Assembly (NCBI GenBank): GCA_902806575.1
Contig: CADCXD010000005.1
Span: forward strand, 1,550,001-1,614,000
Origin: Jackrogersella multiformis
Taxonomy: Eukaryota > Ascomycota > Sordariomycetes > Xylariales > Hypoxylaceae
Length of the DNA: 64,000 bases
Direction of reading: 5' to 3'
Part shown: positions 1 through 10,905 of the stretch, in pieces
Layout of the letters: every line of letters begins with the position of its first letter
Numbering within the stretch: position 1 is the first letter of the stretch
Notes under the pieces: model-generated
What the model saw: the letters and a program-made list of their open reading frames with translations, nothing else
Database searches by the model: none
Told to the model about the DNA's origin: nothing
Program-made: the position numbers and the translations under genes

Positions 1-984
1 TAAACTTGCCTCCGCACATTATCAAATCGTATAATTAAGGTACCTACGTAAGTGTCTATCATAGGAATTATAAATGAGGTTTGTAATATCAAAGCTTTAT
101 AACAGATAACCCTTAAGTACATTAGGTAGGTACTTGAACCGTAGTACTAAGTTCTAACCCTAGGGCAATTCCTGGGTCAAACATTAATAACCTTGTGTAC
201 CTAAAGTAAAAAGGGGGAGCCCCTTTTTTCAGGTCGTGAGATTAACAAAGTTGCTTTATACACAGATACACTTTATCGCACACCCACCCACAGATGGTAA
301 GTAAATTATGGCTAGCTACCTACCTAGGTAGGTAGGTAAATATAAGTATTTAGATATTCTAAATCTTTAGTAGGTATATGACAACTCTGTGATTATCCAA
401 CGAGCACGGTTAATTTAGTCATGATACATGTAGCACCTTTGATAAATAACCATGTCTAAAAAGGAATCACTCATGTTAGTGCACTCAAATTGCTTACCTC
501 AGCTATCTTAACCATTCAGAATACAGAAAGAGTACAAAATAATTGCGCATAATTGGCAAATCTCAATTTATGTTAATAAAATAAAAAGAATCAAGAAGTC
601 AATTAGTTTATTAAAAATTGAAATTGTTTTAATACAGGTAACTCGAAGTGTTGATTTGTGAATGAAGAATGAAGGATGAATCAGTATTATCTAGAGCGGG
701 AGTCAGCAATAACTATCTACCTACAGTACGCAGGTAGCTGTCATCTTCGACCTTATTTTTAACAGTCACTCCAATTTTCGACAGTTAGACGAAAGCCTCC
801 CCTCTCCTCTCCCACTACCTCGTCCATCACCTCATTCATGAGGTCGACGAGAGTGAAAACTTCGAGTGGAGGATTATTTATGATACAATCCAATCTCTCT
901 CAATTTCTTTAATTTTTTGGTTTCATCTTCTCACATTTCTTTCTTTCTTTCTTTCTTTCTCCTCGAGTCTTGGACTGAATCACA
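1..984. other. Intergenic, AT-rich, upstream of the GH18 gene
   Basis: I see no open frame worth calling. The stretch is AT-rich and contains a TACCTAGGTAGGTAGG-type motif near 320-340, part of the motif family found throughout the window. The last 60 bases are pyrimidine-rich, as in many fungal 5' leaders. Confidence 0.6.
936..960 (+). repeat. (TTTC)n microsatellite in the GH18 5' leader
   Basis: About six tandem TTTC units end 24 bases before the ATG at 985. CT-rich tracts just upstream of the start are common in filamentous fungal promoters and leaders, so this may be part of the core promoter or 5' UTR. The repeat is seen directly; the promoter role is inferred. Confidence 0.75.
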
Positions 985-2001
985 ATGGCGTCCTCTTCAG
1001 CTCAGACACCCCCTCGCATCATCGTGTACTACCAAACCACCCACGACTCCAACGGCAATCTGATCTCAGTACTGCCATTGATTACGCAGCCTGGTATATC
1101 GCTGACGCACCTGATCGTGGCCGCTATCCACATCAATGAAGATCCAAATGGCTTGACACTTAACGACCACGCGCATTCAGACCCGCGCTACACCACGATG
1201 TGGGCAGAGATGCGCATCGCCCAAGCCAGCGACATCAAGGTCATGGGCATGTTAGGCGGAGCGGCGAAGGGCTCTTATACGCGACTAGACAAGGACCAGG
1301 CGACATTTGAGACGTACTACGGGGCACTCTACGATCTCATCAAGGAACGAAGCCTCGATGGCCTTGATTTGGACGTCGAGGAGGACATGTCGCTAGCGGG
1401 TGTCGTTCGCCTTATTGATAGGCTCAGAGCAGACTTCGGTCCCGACTTCATCATCACTCTCGCACCGGTCGCAGCAGCTCTCCTTGACGCGAAGCGTAAC
1501 CTTAGCGGCTTCGACTACGAGGCGCTCGAGGTGATGCGCGGCAAGCAAATCGCTTGGTACAACGCTCAGTTCTATTGCGGATGGGGCAACGCTAGCAACA
1601 CCGTCATGTACGAGATGTGCATCGCAAAAGGCTGGTCCCCAGCGAAAGTTGTTGTCGGTCTCGTGACAACACCCGAGAATGGACCTGGCTGGGTGCCATT
1701 TGAGGTCTTGGGCCCAACACTGGAGCTGCTGCGCAGCCAGTTCCCTGGGTTTGGAGGCGTCATGGGCTGGGAGTACTTCAACGGGCGACCTGGAGGCAAG
1801 GAACGACCTTGGGAGTGGGCGCAACGCATGACGAAGCTGCTGGGGGGCGGACAGGTTGAGAACACACAAACTGCTGGCGTCGCTGATACTAAGAGTGCAA
1901 GAACCACAGAGATAGACCCGGATGCTACGAATGCGCCGAATCTCGAGGTTCCGCAGATTTTTGAGTACTACTCTGACGGCCAGGACGAGGGTGGTAACTA
2001 A
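985..2001 (+). CDS. GH18-family glycoside hydrolase (chitinase-like), no signal peptide
   Basis: This is an intronless ORF of 338 residues. The GH18 active-site signature DxxDxDxE appears as DGLDLDVEE at residues 125-133, making Glu132 the expected acid/base. Other GH18-like features are the start of the barrel (RIIVYYQTTH, residues 11-20), the MGMLGGAAKG strand-loop (residues 87-96), WYNAQFY (substrate-site Tyr) and a late GWEYFNG Trp segment. GH18 enzymes cleave beta-1,4-linked GlcNAc in chitin or the chitobiose core of N-glycans. No hydrophobic leader follows Met1 (the N-terminus is Ser/Pro-rich), so an intracellular role is likelier than secretion. That would suit an ENGase-like enzyme or autolysis, but substrate is not decided by the motif. 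The C-terminal 50 residues are acidic and disordered. The start has a good CACAATGG context. Confidence 0.88.
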   Translation: MASSSAQTPPRIIVYYQTTHDSNGNLISVLPLITQPGISLTHLIVAAIHINEDPNGLTLNDHAHSDPRYTTMWAEMRIAQASDIKVMGMLGGAAKGSYTRLDKDQATFETYYGALYDLIKERSLDGLDLDVEEDMSLAGVVRLIDRLRADFGPDFIITLAPVAAALLDAKRNLSGFDYEALEVMRGKQIAWYNAQFYCGWGNASNTVMYEMCIAKGWSPAKVVVGLVTTPENGPGWVPFEVLGPTLELLRSQFPGFGGVMGWEYFNGRPGGKERPWEWAQRMTKLLGGGQVENTQTAGVADTKSARTTEIDPDATNAPNLEVPQIFEYYSDGQDEGGN

Positions 2002-2586
2002 GCCAAGTTAAATAATATGATGGGTCTGAATAAGAGACCATAATCACATTCTCCAGGACTTGTGTTATCTCGCATGTGCAATGACAATGAATGCTATCTA
2101 GTGAAAACGTCATTTTCTATCCCACATCGGGGAAATATCATCGCAACTTAAGACAACAAGCTCACTAATTGCCCAGTGATGTTGGAGTAATACTAAATAA
2201 CGTGGGATATGGATATCGAAACTGTTATATTTAAGTACTGTGCGTAGTGATATAGCTACCTGTCACGATTGCTGTGATAACTTTAGAAGGCGCTCACAGG
2301 CCAATAGGTATTGTTAACAACACCTCTGATTGGACTAGTTGTACAAGCCAGAGCCCATAAGGCTTGAAGCAACTCACGGTACGTCGATACGTAACACATC
2401 TACATATGTGGACATGACGGGAGATATAAGCAAACATCTCTTTGACGAGTACTATATATTCCAATATGACGTTTAGTATGGCATCTGGAGGATTAGTCCA
2501 TACATTCTTAACATGCGACTCTTCCGTAAACGAACGCATTAACCTCGCATGGAAACCAAGCTGTCGTACTCCCGACTCTACTCAAT
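2002..2586. other. Intergenic, nothing recognised
   Basis: This AT-rich spacer lies between the GH18 gene and the next same-strand gene. It has only short ORFs without recognisable protein character. Confidence 0.5.
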
Positions 2587-3358
2587 ATGGAGGAACGCCC
2601 TGATGTCGCTCCTTCACCGCGTGAGAGATGGTGCTCAATGCGTGGTGCTATCCCTTATATGATGATTCCGGGTATTGCCCCTTATGTGGTGATTTCGGAT
2701 ATCATTGAAAAGGTCCCAAAGGGCAATATACCCGTCGTCATGTCGCAAGCAGCCAAAGGGTCCGATACGGAGGGTCCTCGCGAGGAATGTGAGGATACCG
2801 AAGATTCCCAAGCTAGACAGGTTACCAAGAAGCTAATGGAGAGGCAACAACTCTTGGATCGAGTCAAAGATGGGATTCCAGACCTCGCAAGGTCCGTCAA
2901 GAACGTAAGTCTACACCTCAACTGGGTTTTTGGGGCATCCTCATTGCTAAATAATGATTAGGAGCTACTGTCGATTATAAACGACAGCAGGGGAAGACGA
3001 CCTAGTATATCACAAAGGTTAGGGGGTAGCAGTGGCAGGCAGAGGAGTCTTTCGGCAAAGGGCAAAGAAATACTAAAGAGGCATGTGAGTTTGTCTAGAG
3101 TCGTACGGGATACAAAACCGAAGCAAAAAGACCCTCTTCATCAGTGGATGGTTGATCACTCCGGCGGTACCGTGAGGTAAAGGGGTCGATCCTCCAGGGA
3201 ACTTGGTCTATGAGAGCAACACCCTCGAAGGCCCCGATGACCAATATGTCCCGAATTTAGCTTGTAGAATATCGTTAGGTGTTTTTCCTGAATACCACGG
3301 AGTTGTTAGCATAGAGAATGGGCTGAGGGTGGATTTTAGTGCTTCTTATGTCAAATAG
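2587..3358 (+). pseudogene. Unrecognised gene with an apparent +1 frame break
   Basis: An ATG at 2587 opens 106 codons. A GTAAGT donor at 2905 and TTAG acceptor ending at 2961 (GCTAA branch site nearby) remove a 57-nt intron in phase 0. Exon 2 (2962-3180) then encodes 72 more residues, ending HSGGTVR and TAA at 3178. Immediately after, from 3176, the next frame stays open for 60 codons to TAG at 3356. It has strong protein character (DPPGNLVYESN, PNLACRISLGVFPEYHG). The two frames differ by one base with no room for an intron, so the gene looks broken by a single-base change near 3176-3181, or the assembly has an error there. Without the break it would encode about 238 residues. I do not recognise the family. 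It is basic in the middle (Arg/Ser/Lys-rich) with no signal peptide or membrane span. Confidence 0.5.
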
Positions 3359-4208
3359 GTATAAGACAAGCCTCCGCGAAGTACTTTGAGATGCAGGTTA
3401 TCATTTTCGGACTTTCTAAACTATTATTACGTTTCAATGTACGTCATCTAATAACTCTTGGCCTCGATACCCCGATGGAGTAATGCGAGTGGCGCTTACT
3501 TAGGTACCTACATGTAATCAGAGTTGATGAGGAGACGGTCATAAGAAGTCGAAGTTCGAAGTTCGCTTATGAGATATTTAGAATGTGAACAACACATCAT
3601 GTCAGAGTTGCAAATATTTGTATATATTGAAACAGTTGAATACTATAACGCTTGCGAAATAGACAGTGCCGAAGCCTTAGAACTGTGTAGAGTAGGTACC
3701 TACCTAGGTTAAGTAAATGTTGAAGATAAAAATCTTAGAAGATAATAATAAAAAAGCAAAATGTTATAAATTAAGAGAGCATAACTGTGTCTTTCCGTTT
3801 ATATATATGTGTTTTGTAACAAAACGTAACGCCACAATAACGCCACAAAATAACAGTTTCAAAAATTACTTCAGTACGTGTAACAGCTTATTTCCTAGGT
3901 CGCATGTGGCATAAAGGATGCCATTTTCAGATCCTAAAACTAGAAATTTTAGAGCATCATTTGTATGCAATATCGAACATGCGGCACGACCGTGTGGTAC
4001 GCGGGCCCACTTACCTTTCCGGGCTTTGTAAAATAAGGGATGCCCGGATAACAACCAACAACATGTTTGAACTTCTGCCTTTTCTCTCCGCTTATATCTT
4101 TAAAGCGTTGGCTTGTTAGGTATTTATTCCCCCCCTTCCCCCTCATTAATGTTGTTGCCTTCGTAGCGCATATCCACGAACCGCGAGAAGCATGATTGTG
4201 AGAGCACC
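3359..4208. other. Intergenic, AT-rich
   Basis: AT-rich sequence with TACCTACCTAGG at about 3697-3710. The short ORFs on both strands overlap one another and look random. It probably holds the promoter of the SRR1-like gene in its last few hundred bases. Confidence 0.5.
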
Positions 4209-5330
4209 ATGGCTAATACAGATGATTATATTGAGCCAAGCAAATCTTCAAATTCCTCTCCCAGCCAAGACCCATCACCAGAACTCAATTACGGATGCTC
4301 ATCATGGATACTAAGCAGCCAATGCGCCTCGGATCTGTATGAAGCAGGGGTTAAGCTCTGGAGAAAGGAAGACTTGGTAGACATTGAGGCACAACTGGCA
4401 TGGTCCTTCGAGACGGAATATTTCACAGTGCGGCGTATTGATGGCGTCGTAGCCCGCATAAAGAACCCAATGTATAGGATTCAAAATCCCATTTGGTAAG
4501 GCCTTTCGTCCACCTCTAATATTTACACGCGGCTAGTCTGACTTGCCTTTTAGGACCCCACGTCTCAAAATCCAAGGATATTGGCGGCTTGTAAGAATCA
4601 AACCAGATGGCCCTCCAGAGACATATCTCTGCCCTTATCTACTGGAATGGAAAAACCAGACTATCCCGAAGTATGAAGGGGTGATAGAGTATAGCAAATC
4701 GCTTTTCGAGACAAGGCGACAATTATGGAACAACAGCATCACTTGCGAGTTGTTCAGAGCACAGCTCCAACGGCTACTGAATACAGGTAAAAGAAGGATA
4801 ACAAAGGTTGTATGTTTTGGTCTTGGTGATATGGTCACCAAAACTGGTGAATGGGAAATGAACCATAGACGCGAAACGGAACAACAGGCCTCGGAAACAA
4901 GCGACGTCGAAGGAAGTTTGACGCAGCATGCTATGGCTTTGACAATGGCAGAGGTGATTCGTCACCACACGGGGGTCTCCGTCGAACTTAAAGCTCAGGA
5001 CCCGGGTTATCGCGAGCAGACAAACGAGATTCTAAGCGAAAATGGCTTCAAAATTGTAGGCAAGTGTGGGGCAGGCGGCTTCGCAGAAACCGATGAGGAT
5101 ACCCTTGTATTCTCTGCCTTCGCGTCGACCGCCATTAGTGAAGTTCTTGCCGATATTGCGCGTCCAGCACTGGTTATTACGACCGGTGGCGAAAGAACGT
5201 TCTCTGATCATATGTAAGTCGATGTATTACATTCTATCATAAGGTGAAAAGGGGGCTGAAAATCAAGTTTAAGCAAGGTGTTTTCCGACGCAGGGTCTCC
5301 CCGTACAAGGCAGATGTGGTGCGAGTATAG
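4209..5330 (+). CDS. SRR1-like domain protein
   Basis: The three-exon model is 4209-4495, 4554-5213 and 5294-5330, giving 327 residues. Intron 1 uses GTAAGG...TTTTAG and intron 2 GTAAGT...ACGCAG; both keep frame and the last exon adds VSPYKADVVRV. The centre has the SRR1-like pattern: a VVCFGLGDM strand, a run of conserved helix residues (QHAMALTMAEVI), then VELKAQDPGY, and a late strand ending RPALVI. SRR1 proteins are known from plant and animal light and clock signalling and from yeast Ber1. Fungal genomes often carry several divergent copies whose role is unknown. The N-terminal 100 residues are a lineage-specific extension. Without intron 2 the protein would simply stop at a TAA at 5215, 12 residues shorter. 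The family call is from motif memory only. Confidence 0.75.
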
Positions 5331-6155
5331 CATCTCGCATTTTGCTGTGCCGTCGCCCGAGCTGGAGCTTTTTAAGCCTTTGACCCAAATGAGTATACGC
5401 ACTAGAATGCCAGGGGTTGAAGGAGCGAGATGAAGAGCAAGGAGCCACCTGGCTAGTCTGGCAGTCGAAGGCCATACACAAATCTGCTTTTCCTCCTTTT
5501 CTTCATCCTTTCTTTCTCTAGACCTACACAATGTCACGCACATAAATTACCCGAGCTCCTCGAGTTGTTCTACACCATGCTCGTTCAACCTTCACGCACC
5601 TCTGTTGGAAAAACTCCGTTAATAGGGTTGATCAAGTCCTATTCTTGGTAGCCATATATGTCTTAACGAGCGTGTATAAACTATCATGTGTAATTACCTT
5701 TACACCTGAATAACTTCACCAATCCTCTCTTCCATAATCGACAATTTGGGTCATTCGATAGATCTCGAATTGCGTACCGTGACTTATAAAATAAAACAAT
5801 TTTTAATTATAAAATCACTGAACCGTTTTATAAGTTACATATGGCAATGGATGACATTTTTATATATTAAAACCTCCAGTCCCGTCAGTGTTTATGCCGT
5901 GTATGTATCATTTAATATAGTAAAACCATACGCCTCAGCGCCTATCTGTCCCACGCGGTTCACTAGGATCAGCTCAGTGTGTGGTCTGTGCATATTTCAA
6001 GACGCGTTTGCGATAGTTATATTAAATTAACTTCCCTTTTTCGCGTTTTCTATCAAGTAGCTTAGCTCTTTTTCTTTAATTGTCTAGTAAATATCTTCGT
6101 TTCTGTCTTAGCCCAAAGCAACGGTTGTGTCTTGATTTATCACACTCAGCTCGTC
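5331..6155. other. Intergenic between the SRR1-like and 2OG-oxygenase genes
   Basis: No convincing coding sequence. The AT content rises from about 5700 onward. The final 100 bases before 6156 are T-rich, as expected for a fungal leader. Confidence 0.5.
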
Positions 6156-9100
6156 ATGGGATACGAATCCCCGATAGAAATTATAGATGACGGCTCTGAC
6201 GGCTCTATGGTTGACGACATGCTGGAGGAAATAAAAGGGAACCTATTGAACTGTCTTAACAATATCCAAACTAGTGGAAATATCGTTACATCAAAACAGC
6301 ACCGGTCTTTTATCAATCCAGGCTTGACGATCGGTGATAATCTGATCCCATTACCATTAGTGCCGCGCGATGCCGAGACGATTAGGAGTGCATGCAGACA
6401 AGCTCCATTTGGCAAGGGTGATGAGGTATGTATTCCTGATTGAAATATCTATCTACCCTCTACTCTTATTGTTTTTAAGATGTACATCCGTAACTTTGTT
6501 TATCGTCGCGAGCACGTGTATATAATACCTAAGCATCGACGTGAGCGCTGTCAAGAGTTATAGAAAGATAGCCGTCGCTAACCCCTGATGCTATAGACGG
6601 TAGTCGACACATCGGTGCGCAATACCTGGGAGCTTGACCACAATCAATTCAGGTTTGCAAACCCTGATTGGCAAGCCTATGTTGAGACGTTGTTGGGAGA
6701 TGCTGCACGAAGCCTGGCTATGCCAGGGGTGAGAGCAGAGCCCTACAAGTTGTTGCTATACGAAGAGGGTTCCTTCTTTAAACGCCACAAAGACTCCGAA
6801 AAGGTCCCCGGAATGGTTGGAACAATGGTCATTTGCCTGCCCTCAAAGCACGATGGTGGTACCGTCCACCTTTCTCATGCTGGGAAGAGCTACGTTTTTG
6901 ATACCGACAAGGCGTCTGACTTTGGCCTAACATGTCTCTCGTGGTTCTCTGACGTTACTCATGAGGTCAAACTCCTGAAGTCCGGATACCGTCTAGTACT
7001 GACTTACAATATCATCCACACGGGTGGGATTCGCATGTCCGCCGGATTAGTTGGGAAGCAGTCAGCCAGGCTCCTTCCATTACTCACTCAATGGCAATCT
7101 CGATTGCCATCCAAAAAGATGTTGGTATATATGCTGGAACACAAATATACACAATCAAGTTTGTCGTTGAGAAACCTCAAGGGCCGGGACAGAACCGTGT
7201 GTCAAAGCCTATATGAGATTGGCTTAGACTGTGGCTTGATGATCTTTCTTGCCAGAATGACTCGAACGCAAATCGGAGAGGAATACCACGACTATGTCGA
7301 CGAAGAAGAAACTGCAGTGCTCAGCGATATAAAGGCTTGCGATGGATCTACCATCTACAGTCACTTGTTAATCGAGGAGGAAGACATTCTAGGATCGGAT
7401 CTATCGGACCGAAGTCCCGACAGTGAAGAGGAAGGTGAATTTACCGGCAATGCAAGTATGCCATCGAGCCTTCGCTACCATGACACTGTACGTTTTATGG
7501 CTTATACCTGTTTCCTGGGTGCCTCCTATTGACTCACTTGCTACATAGGTTGTCGTTATAGTACCTGTGAACAAACTACAACTCTTCTTTGGTGAAAGAG
7601 GCTCTCATGCTGTAATGAGCCTTGCTAGTCGGGCTTTAATCGACCGGCCAAATGACCACCATCTACAAAATTCTCTTCTAACGACATTAGGGACATATGC
7701 TAAACATGCCCGTCTTGACGGCGCAGTTTTATCTGACATGGTAGCTATGGGCGTCAAATTTGGGAACAGGAAATTGTACCTGGAGGCCATTGGCAGATCA
7801 GTAGAGTCTCCGACTACGAGACATCCAGTGTTGACGACAATAGTTCGATCCATGAAAGAGAAACTTGTCAAGGATCCTAACGAACAACTGGATTGGAATT
7901 TTTGGTATGACTCTACCTTTAGGGATCTCGATGGCTTACTCTAACTAGTCTTTAACCTAGGCTTGGTGATATGATTAACGGGGTTTCTACGAATTCCCTA
8001 ACAGCCTTCCAGGAAACTTTGAATTACTTGGAATCGTTAATATACAAAAAAAGCATGGAAGATCAGATACCTTCATTTCAAGAATGGTCGGCACCACTTC
8101 TGGATAAGGTGGTTGAATCTAAGCCTGTATTAGGCATGGATGATCACGACTTCTTGGTTTGCCAGTTATTTTCACGTTCCAGCGATTCGTCTTGGCTGGC
8201 TCGGTGCGTATAGCCAATACTAAGAGTATGCCGTGGTATTATTTATGATCGAGGCTAATTTTCCCTTACCAACTAGGTTTGTGCCGATAGTATCAAGCCG
8301 CGGCTCCGGGCTACTCATTTCAACGATACTGCGAGATATACATGCTAAGCGCGATTCTCAGACGCTTGCGAGAAATGATGCTTTCCAGTCTATTCTGGAA
8401 GGTTGCACAGACAAGCTCACTTTGAATATCACAGATTTCCCGAAACTCCGCCACCAGTACGACTCTTTCAGACGTGTACTTGAACATGACCCAACCCCAA
8501 CTGTCGTCAAATGGCTCGTTCAAACCTACGACCAGGGTTTTGACATGGGACTAACTGAGCAGACGACTAAAATCATTGACAAGAGCTGTACTGCCATATC
8601 TCAAGCCTGTCCGGAACCGGAATCTATGTCCTCTCCTTACATACCCAACCGATATTCAAGAGTTCTTGGAATCTCTAGTGTCAGTATTGCAAAAACATCA
8701 GGTCCCGCCTCTTCCGTCGGTAAAAAAACATGTTTATAACCCTGCTGCATAACGTCCTCGATCCCAACCCGCCGAAGTGCCCAGAACCTCTTCCGGGTTT
8801 GAAACACAAGCCTAGATCATGTGGCATGTCTTGTCGAGACTGCGTAGAGCTCGATGCTTTCCTCCAGCATCCTGAAGCGAAAACGCACGAGTTTCGCATG
8901 GCCCGGAAAAGGCGACACCATCTGCAACAACAATTGCCATCAGCCCTCTTCCTCTGTACTACTATGACGGAGAGCTCACCATATGTATTGGTTGTGACTA
9001 AGTTGGGAAATGAGTTCGAACATGAAATGCAACGGTACAAGGTCATCGTCAATTCGAACTTCGGGATATATGTCAAAGAACTACGGTGTGAGTACGTGAA

Positions 9101-9251
9101 GTCGTTAATAGGAGAAGACCTATACAACGAGCTTGTTCTTCTGCAAGGGACACCAGACACAGATGGCGCCAAACAAGCTAGAGGCACAAAGAGGAAAGCC
9201 GAGGAGGAGCTCGAGGGTTCGAGCGCTTCGAGGCCTAAGGTTTTAGACTGA
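6156..9251 (+). CDS. 2-oxoglutarate/Fe(II) oxygenase (P4H-like), multi-exon, with frame breaks in the 3' half
   Basis: Clear exons are 6156-6425, 6597-7487, 7549-7904, 7961-8203 and 8277 to about 8536, all with consistent GT-AG introns. ATG 6156 is preferred over an in-frame upstream TTG. Exon 2 carries the double-stranded beta-helix oxygenase core: Fe ligands HKD (His154, Asp156) and THEV (His212), then GYRL (Arg222) for 2-oxoglutarate. Spacings are normal for prolyl-4-hydroxylase-type enzymes. The rest is a long alpha-helical fungal extension ending in a CGMSCRDCVELDAFL Cys motif and a nuclear-localisation-like KRKAEEE tail. The reading frame shifts by +1 around 8537-8585 and again near 8720. 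The first could be a weak 49-nt intron (8537-8585). The second could be a 58-nt intron (8720-8777) or a slip in an A7 run. The substrate is unknown. The Fe and 2OG ligands are intact, so the core looks catalytic. Confidence 0.78.
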
Positions 9252-9764
9252 TATGAATCCTTCGTCACGGTTGGAGGTAGGAGGACGGTAAGAATGGGAA
9301 AATGGACAAAATGGTTGAGATTATTATGTGGGTTATGGTTCTGTATAACTATTGTAATTATTTTGGCATGTGGTTGCTGAAAATTCCGTTCTGTGACAGA
9401 ACAAGACTTTAATGGATTTTGGAGTCAGTTACCTATGATATTTAATTAAAATGATATTCAGTATGCAGGGCACTTACTATGAACCTCATGTAATAACCTG
9501 GAAACTCATTAGATATGAGCTTCTATCATAACACCTAAGCTGTATCAGGTACATATATCGTACAAGTTCGGATATACCTTCAAAACAAGACAAGTTCAAT
9601 TCAACCCCCGACGAAGCAGTCCATTTCCGACCACCTTCTAAAACGCCCTAATCACATATTTAACTCTTATGCAAACAAACACGCATAACAGCACAAGGTA
9701 TCAACCCAAACGTGAACGCCCAATCTGCTCATCTCCCACGTCGCGACACTCTCTCCGCCTGACT
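9252..9764. other. Convergent 3' intergenic spacer
   Basis: This lies between the 3' ends of the oxygenase (+) and the next gene (-). I see AT-rich sequence and no ORF of note; both 3' UTRs probably fall here. Confidence 0.5.
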
Positions 9765-9890
9765 TCACCTCGGGCCGCCAAACGCGCGATCCAGCTCCTC
9801 GCCCTGGTCGACGGCCATCTCGCTGACGACCAGGCTCGCGTCGCTGTCGGCGATGCTCACGTCGGCGAGGTTCACGGCGAGGTCGTCGTC

Positions 9891-9923
<33 letters not shown>

Positions 9924-10394
9924 GGCGGCGGACCCGGGCGTGCGCTCGGGCTGGAGCAGGCGCGCGTCGCTGTCGAGCCAGCCGGGGGCGACGCGGCGCT
10001 TCTCGGCGAGCTCGCGGGCGGCGAGGCGGCGGTCGAGGTCGCGCAGGGCGCGCTCGCAGTCGTCGCGCGTGCGGCGGAGGTGGGCGCGCAGCGCCTCGCA
10101 CGAGGCGACGATGTCGTCGGGGTGCGCGGCGTGGCCCGACTGCGCCACCACGTACTTGACCTTCTCGTCGCTGGCGCCGGTCACGCCGCTCGCGGCCGCC
10201 GGCAGCGTCGACGGCATCGTCTTGTAGGTGTAGGGCAGCGTGGCGGCGGTGGGCAGCGACACGAAGGGCGAGACGGTCAGGGGGACTTGGGCTAGGAGCG
10301 GGTGGGTGTCTGTGCGTGGTGTTAGTGATGGTGTGGCTATCCGATAGATAGTGCTGGAAGTAAGGTGCTTACGATCGTCGCGCATTGTGACCAT
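9765..10394 (-). CDS. GC-rich conserved hypothetical protein with coiled coil and acidic Asp/Ala tract
   Basis: Two exons on the minus strand: 10394-10373 and 10309-9765 (188 residues). The 63-nt intron has GTAAGC, a CACTAAC branch site and CACAG acceptor. An in-frame Met four codons downstream is an alternative start. After HPLLAQVPLTVSPFVSLP there is a central helix rich in Arg, Glu and Asp (DDIVASCEALRAHLRRTRDD), predicted to form a coiled coil. Then comes an Asp/Ala-only stretch and an acidic C-terminus ending AFGGPR. No signal peptide or membrane span. The coding part is far more GC-rich than its flanks, with GCG/GTC-type codons dominating. I do not recognise the family with certainty. 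The short size and coiled coil would fit a subunit of a larger complex. Confidence 0.75.
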
Positions 10395-10905
10395 TGTGCT
10401 GTCGGTTGCGTTTACTGCTGATATAACGAAGGAGGCAGACTTCCTCTCAGGGTTACGCAACCGCGATTGTAGTTGTCATGCGCGTCCTGGTTACCTAGGT
10501 CTAGGTAGTTATTGATCGACTTCAAATGTTGACTCGATGTTGAACTGAGTAGGTAGATGCAGGTTACTACTGACGGTCTAAGACAGACCTAAGCTAAGAC
10601 AGCTGTCTCGACGTATGTGGCGTTCGATATTGATAAGATTTATATACCCAGCCTAAGCTAGGTACTAGGGTACCTACCTAGGTAGTATAGTATATCGATA
10701 AGCCCCTCCAGTCCACTTTTCTTTTTCGATCAAGCAACTTTAGGACTGACAAGTTCATAGCTCAAGCTCACAGCTTTCATACACCATAACATAAGTGACG
10801 ACTTCATTTTTCAATTATTTCCTAGGTAATTTCAAATATTGGATCGAATTTCTGCACTTGATAAAAGCTCTCATTATTTCTAGCTGCGCTAGCCTACCAA
10901 GAATC
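10395..10905. other. Divergent promoter region
   Basis: About 510 bases separate the starts of the coiled-coil gene (-) and the Lot5/pICln gene (+), so it probably contains both promoters. It includes two TACCTAGGT motif copies near 10490-10505 and 10670-10685. No ORF is supported. Confidence 0.55.

Noticed and set aside
4635..4968. Antisense ORFs over the SRR1-like gene
   Set aside because: Shadows of the SRR1 frame; no independent support.
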